A stretch of DNA of 60,602 nucleotides, taken from the NCBI GenBank assembly GCA_035571875.1, contig DATNBR010000030.1, positions 1-60,602 of the forward strand, given 5' to 3'. Below, piece after piece: positions 55,322 to 60,602 of this stretch (position 1 is the stretch's first letter; each line of letters opens with the position of its first letter). The notes beneath the pieces are model-generated. The model was not told the origin of the DNA. It searched no databases and was given only the letters and a program-made list of their open reading frames with translations. The translations under genes were made by a program, and so were the position numbers. The stretch is from Parafrigoribacterium_A sp035571875 (lineage in GTDB: Bacteria; Actinomycetota; Actinomycetes; Actinomycetales; Microbacteriaceae).

Positions 55322-56509
55322 GTGCCAGATCCTCAGCGCCCCGAACCGCCAGACCCTCGGTCAGATAACCAGCGCCTGTCTCCGCTGCATCAGCTTCACG
55401 TGGATGCCGGCGCGAGCTTCACCGATTTCGCCGGGTGGCAGATGCCGGTGCGCTACTCGAGCGATCTCGCCGAGCATCACGCCGTGCGCACCTCGGTGGG
55501 TCTGTTCGACCTCTCCCACATGGCCGAGATCATCGTCACCGGACCGGATGCGGCCCGTGCCCTCGACTACGCTCTCGCCGGCAAGATCTCCGACATCGCC
55601 ATCAGCCAGGTCAAGTATTCGCTGCTACTCACCCCCGACGGCGGAATCCTCGACGACGTCGTCGTCTACCGCACCCACAAGAACCGCTACGGCGTGGTCG
55701 CCAACGCCTCCAACCGCTTCGCCGTCGCCGGCGCGCTCGCGGCGCGCGCGGCCGAGTTCGATGTGACGGTCTTCGACGAGAGCGACGGGCTTGCGCTCCT
55801 CGCGGTTCAGGGTCCTGACTCGCTCGCGGTGGTCGAGAACGTTGAAGGCCTCGAGACAGTGAAGCCCCTGCGCGAGCTCGGGTACTACTGGAGCACGATG
55901 GGCACCTATCACGGCAACGAGATCATGGTCGGTCGCACCGGATACACCGGCGAAGACGGCTTCGAACTCTACGTGCGCGTGGAACATGGCGAGCGGCTCT
56001 GGCGTGAACTCATGGCGGCTGGCGCGGCGTACGGCATCGTGCCTGCGGGGCTTGCCAGCCGCGACACGCTGAGACTCGAGGCCGGCATGCCGCTCTACGG
56101 CCACGAGCTCGGCACCGACATCCTGCCCGCCCAGGCCGGGCTGTCCCGCGTCGTGAATCTCAAGAAAGACGGGGATTTCGTCGGCCGCGAAGCAACGGAG
56201 GCCGGGCCGCCGGAGGATGCTCGCGTGCTCGTCGGCCTCGTCTCGGAGGGCAAGCGAGCGGGGCGCGCCGGCTACGGCGTCTATTCGGCGGATGACCGCG
56301 AGATCGGCGTCATCACGAGCGGCGCTCTCTCGCCGACCCTCGGCCACCCGATCGCCATGGCCTACGTCGACTCCTTGGCGCTCTCGGAGCCGGGCGGGAT
56401 CTTCATCGACGTGCGTGGCACGCGCGTCGCGGCATCCGTTGTTCCTCTGCCGTTCTACAAGCGGCCGACCACGCGAACTCAGACCACAGAAAAAGGAACA
56501 GAACAATGA
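55322..56509 (+). CDS. gcvT: Glycine cleavage system aminomethyltransferase (T protein)
   Basis: A 395-residue tetrahydrofolate-dependent enzyme. FTDFAGWQMPVRYSSDLAEH is the N-terminal signature, DLSHMAEI and RTGYTGEDGFELYV are folate-site regions, and the C-terminal domain has GREAT. The GTG at 55322 follows CAGGAGA (55311-55317). The frame is open upstream through the riboswitch, but that part is RNA, not protein. The first 24 residues are Pro-rich and unconserved. ATGA overlap joins it to gcvH. Confidence 0.95.
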   Translation: MPDPQRPEPPDPRSDNQRLSPLHQLHVDAGASFTDFAGWQMPVRYSSDLAEHHAVRTSVGLFDLSHMAEIIVTGPDAARALDYALAGKISDIAISQVKYSLLLTPDGGILDDVVVYRTHKNRYGVVANASNRFAVAGALAARAAEFDVTVFDESDGLALLAVQGPDSLAVVENVEGLETVKPLRELGYYWSTMGTYHGNEIMVGRTGYTGEDGFELYVRVEHGERLWRELMAAGAAYGIVPAGLASRDTLRLEAGMPLYGHELGTDILPAQAGLSRVVNLKKDGDFVGREATEAGPPEDARVLVGLVSEGKRAGRAGYGVYSADDREIGVITSGALSPTLGHPIAMAYVDSLALSEPGGIFIDVRGTRVAASVVPLPFYKRPTTRTQTTEKGTEQ

Positions 56510-56877
56510 CAGATCTCGCAGCGCTCAAGTACACCGCGGAGCACGAATGGGTGCTCGTGGAGGGCGACACGGCGACGATAGGCATCACGGCGTATGCGGC
56601 GGGCAAGCTCGGCGACGTCGTCTTCGTCGAACTGCCCTCGGTGGGCGACGCGATCACGGAGGGCACGGTGATCGGCGAGATCGAGTCCACGAAGTCCGTC
56701 GGGGAACTCTTCGCGCCGGTCAACGGCACGATCTCGGAGACAAACGACGCCGTCGTCGATTCGCCCGAACTGGTAAACAGTGACCCCTTCGGTGCCGGGT
56801 GGATGGTCAAGGTGACCTTCACGGAGCTTCCGGCGATGCTGAGCGCCGCCGAGTACGACGCGCTGGTAGGGGAGTGA
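56506..56877 (+). CDS. gcvH: Glycine cleavage system H protein
   Basis: A 123-residue lipoyl carrier. The modified lysine is K63 in GEIESTKSVGELFAP. YTAEHEWV at the start and GWMVKVTF near the end are family marks. It shuttles the aminomethyl group between P, T and L proteins. Its stop and the gcvP start share one base in TGATG. Confidence 0.96.
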   Translation: MTDLAALKYTAEHEWVLVEGDTATIGITAYAAGKLGDVVFVELPSVGDAITEGTVIGEIESTKSVGELFAPVNGTISETNDAVVDSPELVNSDPFGAGWMVKVTFTELPAMLSAAEYDALVGE

Positions 56878-59837
56878 TGCCCGCGCAGGTTCGTGCACAG
56901 CAGGGCGTGACGGACGGGTTCGCGGGGCACCGCGATTTTTCCGAACGGCACATCGGAACGGACGCGGACGCCCAGCGCACCATGCTCGCCGCGCTCGGCT
57001 TCGACTCGGTCGATGCCCTCGTCGCGGCCGCGGTGCCGAAGTCGATCGCTGTCGAGGCCTTCGAGCAGGCGGCACAGTCCGCGCTCCCGCCCGCGGCGAC
57101 GGAGCGTGAGGCGCTCGCGGAGCTGCGCGCGCTCGCGACTCGAAACCGCGTCAATCGCTCGATGATCGGCCTCGGTTACTACGACACGATCACCCCGGCC
57201 GTGATCAAGCGCAATGTGCTCGAGAACCCGAGCTGGTACACGGCATACACGCCGTACCAGCCCGAGATCTCGCAGGGCCGCCTCGAGGCGCTCATCAACT
57301 TCCAGACGATGATCTCCGACCTCACCGGGCTCACGACGGCCAACGCGTCAATGCTCGACGAGGGCACCGCCGTGGTCGAGGGAATGCTGCTCGCGCGCCG
57401 CGCCTCCAGGTCTGCCTCGTCGACGTTCATCGTCGATGCGGATGTTCTGCCCCAGACCCGAGCGCTCCTTCAGAACCGCGCTGCCGCAGTCGGCATCACG
57501 CTCGCGGAGCTGCCGCTGGCGCGCACGGCACCCTCCGCGCTGCCGGAGGCCTTCGGCATCTTCGTGCAGTATCCGGGCTCATCCGGCCAGCTCTGGAATC
57601 CCTCCGGCATCATCGCGGCGGCTCGCGCCCAGGGCGCGATCGCGGTCGTCGCCGCCGATCTGCTCGCGCTCACCCTCATCACGAGTCCCGGCGAACTGGG
57701 GGCGGATGTCGCGGTCGGCTCCAGCCAGCGCTTCGGTGTTCCCATGGGCTTCGGTGGTCCGCACGCCGGGTACATGGCGGTGCGCGGCGGACTCGAGCGG
57801 CAGCTTCCCGGCCGCCTCGTGGGCGTCTCGAAGGACGCGGCCGGGCAGTCTGCCTACCGACTGTCGCTGCAGGCGCGGGAGCAGCACATCCGTCGCGAGA
57901 AGGCGACGAGCAACATCTGCACAGCGCAAGTGCTCCTCGCGGTCATGGCCTCGATGTACGCGGTGTACCACGGACCGGCCGGGCTGAAGCGCATCGCCGA
58001 AACGGTGACCCGACGAGCGCGCTACCTCGCCGAGGCGGCGACGGACGGCGGCCACACGGTCGTCTCCGGCAACTACTTCGACACCATCACCATCGAGACC
58101 GACCGCAGCGCCGATCGCCTCGTCGAAGCCGCTCACGCCGCCGGTTACCTCTTCCACCGGGTGGACGACGACCACGTGCAGTTCTCGGTCGACGAGACGA
58201 CGAGTGAGGAGGATCTCGTTGCGGTTGCGACGATCCTCGGTGCCGAGCGGCCCCTCCTCGAGGGCGCGGGGCTCGCCCGCAACGAGATCGAGGGCTGGAT
58301 TCCTGCCGAGCTGCGGCGCTCGGATGACTACCTCACGCATCCGGTGTTCAACACGCACCGCTCGGAGACGAGCATGATGCGCTACCTCAAGTACCTCGCG
58401 GACAAGGACTACGCGCTCGATCGCGGCATGATCCCGCTCGGCTCGTGCACCATGAAGCTCAATGCCGCCGCCGAGATGGAGGCGGTGAGCTGGCCCGAGT
58501 TCGCGGGGCTGCACCCCTTTGCACCCGAGGCGGATGTCGAAGGCTACCTCGAGCTCATCGAGCAGCTCCAGCGCTGGCTGGCCGAGGTCACCGGGTACGA
58601 CGCGGTGTCGCTGCAGCCGAACGCCGGCAGCCAGGGTGAGCTCGCGGGCCTTCTCGCGATTCGCGGCTACCACCGCGCCGCGGGCAATGAGCAGCGCACG
58701 GTCTGCCTCATCCCGTCCAGCGCACACGGCACGAACGCGGCCTCGGCGGTGCTCGCAGGCATGCGTGTCGCGGTCGTGGCCACGAATGAGCTCGGCAACG
58801 TCGACCTCGATGACCTGAAGGCCAAGATCGAGGAGCACCGCGACGAGCTTGCGGCCCTTATGATCACCTACCCCTCCACGCACGGCGTGTACGAGCACGA
58901 AGTCGCAGACATCTGCAAGGCGGTGCATGACGCGGGTGGCCAGGTCTACGTCGACGGCGCGAACCTCAACGCTCTGCTCGGTTTCGCGCGCTTCGGCGAC
59001 TTCGGCGGCGACGTCTCGCACCTCAACCTGCACAAGACGTTCTGCATCCCGCACGGCGGTGGGGGGCCGGGAGTCGGGCCCGTCGCGGCCAAGGCGCACC
59101 TCGCGCCCTACCTGCCCGGGCATCCGATGGCGCAGCGCGACCTCACCGTGGGTCGAGTAGCGAGCGAGGAACGAGCCCGCGTATCGAGGCCTCCCCACGC
59201 GAACGCCGTCAGTTCGGCTCCCTACGGCAGCCCCAGCATCCTGCCGATCAGCTGGGCGTACATCCGCATGATGGGTGCCGACGGGCTCAAGCGCGCGACG
59301 GGCGCCGCGGTGCTCGCTGCAAACTATGTCGCCGCGCGCCTTCGCGATCACTACCCGGTGCTCTACTCGGGCGAGCACGGCCTTGTCGCCCACGAGTGCA
59401 TCCTCGATCTGCGCCCGCTCACCGAGGCGACCGGTGTAACCGTGGATGACGTGGCCAAGCGTCTCATCGACTACGGCTTCCACGCGCCCACCATGTCGTT
59501 CCCCGTGCCGGGCACCCTCATGGTCGAACCGACCGAGAGCGAGGATCTCGCCGAGATCGACCGCTTCATCGAAGCGATGATCGCGATCAAAGCAGAGGCG
59601 GATGCCGTGTCGGCCGGCGAGTGGCCCGCCGACGACAATCCGCTCCAGGGCGCGCCGCACACCGCCCGTTCGGTGATCGAGGGCGAGTGGACGCACGCGT
59701 ACTCGCGCGAGACGGCCGTCTATCCGGTGCGTTCCCTGCTGCGCAACAAGTACTGGCCGCCGGTGCGTCGCGTCGACCAGGCCTGGGGCGACCGCAACCT
59801 GTTCTGTGCCTGCCCTCCGCCGGAGGCCTTCGCCTGA
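56877..59837 (+). CDS. gcvP: Glycine decarboxylase (P protein) with an inserted repeat-derived peptide
   Basis: A 986-residue PLP enzyme that decarboxylates glycine. The N-terminal half begins FSERHIGTDADAQRTML, and the PLP lysine is K720 in HLNLHKTFCIPHGGGGPG. Between LPGHP and VSSAPYGS, where homologues have about 13 residues, this protein has about 27. The extra stretch (GRVASEERARVSRP, from residue 759) is encoded by a 41-bp palindromic repeat read in frame. The reading frame stays open to a normal end, so the gene looks functional. The gene starts at the gcvH stop. Confidence 0.95.
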   Translation: MPAQVRAQQGVTDGFAGHRDFSERHIGTDADAQRTMLAALGFDSVDALVAAAVPKSIAVEAFEQAAQSALPPAATEREALAELRALATRNRVNRSMIGLGYYDTITPAVIKRNVLENPSWYTAYTPYQPEISQGRLEALINFQTMISDLTGLTTANASMLDEGTAVVEGMLLARRASRSASSTFIVDADVLPQTRALLQNRAAAVGITLAELPLARTAPSALPEAFGIFVQYPGSSGQLWNPSGIIAAARAQGAIAVVAADLLALTLITSPGELGADVAVGSSQRFGVPMGFGGPHAGYMAVRGGLERQLPGRLVGVSKDAAGQSAYRLSLQAREQHIRREKATSNICTAQVLLAVMASMYAVYHGPAGLKRIAETVTRRARYLAEAATDGGHTVVSGNYFDTITIETDRSADRLVEAAHAAGYLFHRVDDDHVQFSVDETTSEEDLVAVATILGAERPLLEGAGLARNEIEGWIPAELRRSDDYLTHPVFNTHRSETSMMRYLKYLADKDYALDRGMIPLGSCTMKLNAAAEMEAVSWPEFAGLHPFAPEADVEGYLELIEQLQRWLAEVTGYDAVSLQPNAGSQGELAGLLAIRGYHRAAGNEQRTVCLIPSSAHGTNAASAVLAGMRVAVVATNELGNVDLDDLKAKIEEHRDELAALMITYPSTHGVYEHEVADICKAVHDAGGQVYVDGANLNALLGFARFGDFGGDVSHLNLHKTFCIPHGGGGPGVGPVAAKAHLAPYLPGHPMAQRDLTVGRVASEERARVSRPPHANAVSSAPYGSPSILPISWAYIRMMGADGLKRATGAAVLAANYVAARLRDHYPVLYSGEHGLVAHECILDLRPLTEATGVTVDDVAKRLIDYGFHAPTMSFPVPGTLMVEPTESEDLAEIDRFIEAMIAIKAEADAVSAGEWPADDNPLQGAPHTARSVIEGEWTHAYSRETAVYPVRSLLRNKYWPPVRRVDQAWGDRNLFCACPPPEAFA
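59151..59191 (+). repeat. Palindromic REP-like repeat inside gcvP
   Basis: A 41-bp copy that agrees with 48485-48525 at 39 of 41 bases. It is read in frame as GRVASEERARVSRP within the glycine decarboxylase coding sequence. Confidence 0.92.
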
Positions 59838-59844
59838 ACCTGCG

Positions 59845-59927
59845 GGTTGAGTAGGCCCGCCCGGGCCGTATCGAAACCGGTGTGCGCGCGAAGGTTTCGA
59901 TACGGTCGCTGAGCGACCTACTCAACC
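59845..59927. repeat. Head-to-head pair of REP-like repeats, possible two-way terminator
   Basis: A forward 34-bp copy (59845-59878, GGTTGAGTAG to CGTATCGAAACC) and an inverted 35-bp copy (59893-59927, GGTTTCGATACG to CTACTCAACC) are 14 bp apart. They can form one long hairpin between the convergent genes gcvP and the CPBP protease. Confidence 0.9.
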
Positions 59928-59938
59928 CGCGTCTGTGC

Positions 59939-60601
59939 CTACGAGAACAGCGCGGGAAACGCGGATGCCGCCCACGGGTATCCGACGAACACCGCGGCAT
60001 CGATGACGAAGTGGGCGATCACGAGCGGCAGCACCCGTCGATACCGCGTGTACAGCCAGCCGAAGAGCAGCCCCATGGCGACGTTGCCCACGAACGAACC
60101 GTAGCCCTGGTACAGGTGGTAGCTGCCGCGAAGCACGGCGGCCGCGACAATGATCTGCCACCTGCCCCAGCCGAGGTCACGCAGCCTCGCGAAGAGGTAG
60201 CCGATGACGATGATCTCCTCCTGCAGCGCGGAGCGCAGCGCAGACAGCAGCAGGATGGGCACCGTCCACCAGTAGTCCGCGAGGCCGCTCGGATTGACCG
60301 CCACGGTGACGCCGATCGCGCGGCCGACGAGGTAGAGGGCGATTCCGGGCACGCCGATGACGAGCGCCAGACCGAGGCCCGCCACGGCGTCTCGCCAGGG
60401 CCGCCTCACGTCGATGCCCAGCCGAGCGAGGTGCGGTGAGGCCGCGTTCCAGAGCAGGAATGCCACGAGCACGACGGGGACCAGGTCGAAGAAGATGCCG
60501 AGGAACTGGTAGATCAGGTCGAAGACCTGGCGATCACTGAGGGCGCCGTTCAGCGTCGTCTTCTGGCGCGCCAGCGGGATCGAACGGGTCGAGCGATCGA
60601 C
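59939..60601 (-). CDS. CPBP family intramembrane metalloprotease (start outside window)
   Basis: At least 220 residues, with the frame open to the window edge, so the N-terminus is missing. The three CPBP motifs are visible: the glutamates in QEEIIVIGYLFARLR, the histidine in LRGSYHLYQGYG and HFVIDAAVF. About five membrane helices are seen. Prokaryotic members are CAAX-processing-like or abortive-infection-like proteases; the target is unknown. Confidence 0.87.
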   Translation of the reverse strand, partial: VDRSTRSIPLARQKTTLNGALSDRQVFDLIYQFLGIFFDLVPVVLVAFLLWNAASPHLARLGIDVRRPWRDAVAGLGLALVIGVPGIALYLVGRAIGVTVAVNPSGLADYWWTVPILLLSALRSALQEEIIVIGYLFARLRDLGWGRWQIIVAAAVLRGSYHLYQGYGSFVGNVAMGLLFGWLYTRYRRVLPLVIAHFVIDAAVFVGYPWAASAFPALFS

Positions 60602-60602
60602 G

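Noticed and set aside
57579..59696. A 705-residue open frame antisense to gcvP
   Set aside because: Same cause: high GC in codon third positions. It is charged and low in complexity, with no recognisable motif or ribosome binding site.

Overview
The window is about 60.6 kb of high-GC, densely packed chromosomal DNA from an actinobacterium, most likely a member of the Microbacteriaceae. The evidence is mycothiol S-conjugate amidase (mca), families such as DUF4307, DUF4245, DUF6264 and DUF6457, many GTG starts, very few gaps over 200 bp, and many TANNNT -10 boxes placed 7 bp before start codons. Several copies of a GGTTGAGTA...TATCGAAACC palindromic repeat also fit; from memory, repeats of this type are common in that family. 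I see no rRNA, tRNA, CRISPR array, prophage or insertion sequence. The only gap longer than 300 bp (55000-55321) holds a glycine riboswitch.

Layout. 1-9.9 kb: a partial FAD-linked lactone oxidase, a TetR-controlled ABC exporter, lemA-htpX, a YcaQ-type DNA glycosylase, an AI-2E family transporter with ilvA, and greA. 9.9-23 kb: mca, then a molybdenum-cofactor and molybdoenzyme region (moaA, moaD, moaE, moeB-rhodanese, fdhD, a YdeP-type oxidoreductase, moeA, DUF6457, mobA, an OsmC protein, a cytochrome b/sulfite-oxidase-like fusion and a ferredoxin reductase-like flavoprotein). 23-30 kb: aconitase divergent from a pyruvate dehydrogenase operon (E1 alpha, E1 beta, E2), then a hemolysin III-type membrane protein. 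30-46 kb: a cis-prenyltransferase, a class V aminotransferase, PhoH2, fumC, carbonic anhydrase, DUF4245, xseB-xseA, ispH, DUF6264, an orphan histidine-kinase-like pair, and divergent fbaA/glpX. 46-55 kb: rmuC, an mmsA-type dehydrogenase, a DEDDh exonuclease, a methyltransferase, ychF, a parDE toxin-antitoxin pair, a stand-alone LysR-type HTH protein with a basic tail, an RpiB-like isomerase, ppx, and a deazaflavin-type nitroreductase-family protein. 55-60.6 kb: the riboswitch-controlled gcvT-gcvH-gcvP operon and a partial CPBP protease.

The genes are mainly central metabolism (PDH, aconitase, fumarase, FBP aldolase and bisphosphatase, glycine cleavage), cofactor synthesis (Moco, isoprenoids) and housekeeping. 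The most unusual observations concern a small palindromic repeat. One 41-bp copy lies in frame inside gcvP and seems to add about 14 residues near the active-site region. A degenerate copy sits in the enlarged arm of the second glycine aptamer, and a head-to-head pair forms the gcvP/CPBP junction. Other strong signals are a perfect operator over the promoter of the ABC exporter, a palindromic operator before parDE, a 22-bp perfect inverted repeat between fbaA and glpX, and a hairpin covering the ribosome binding site of the RpiB-like gene.
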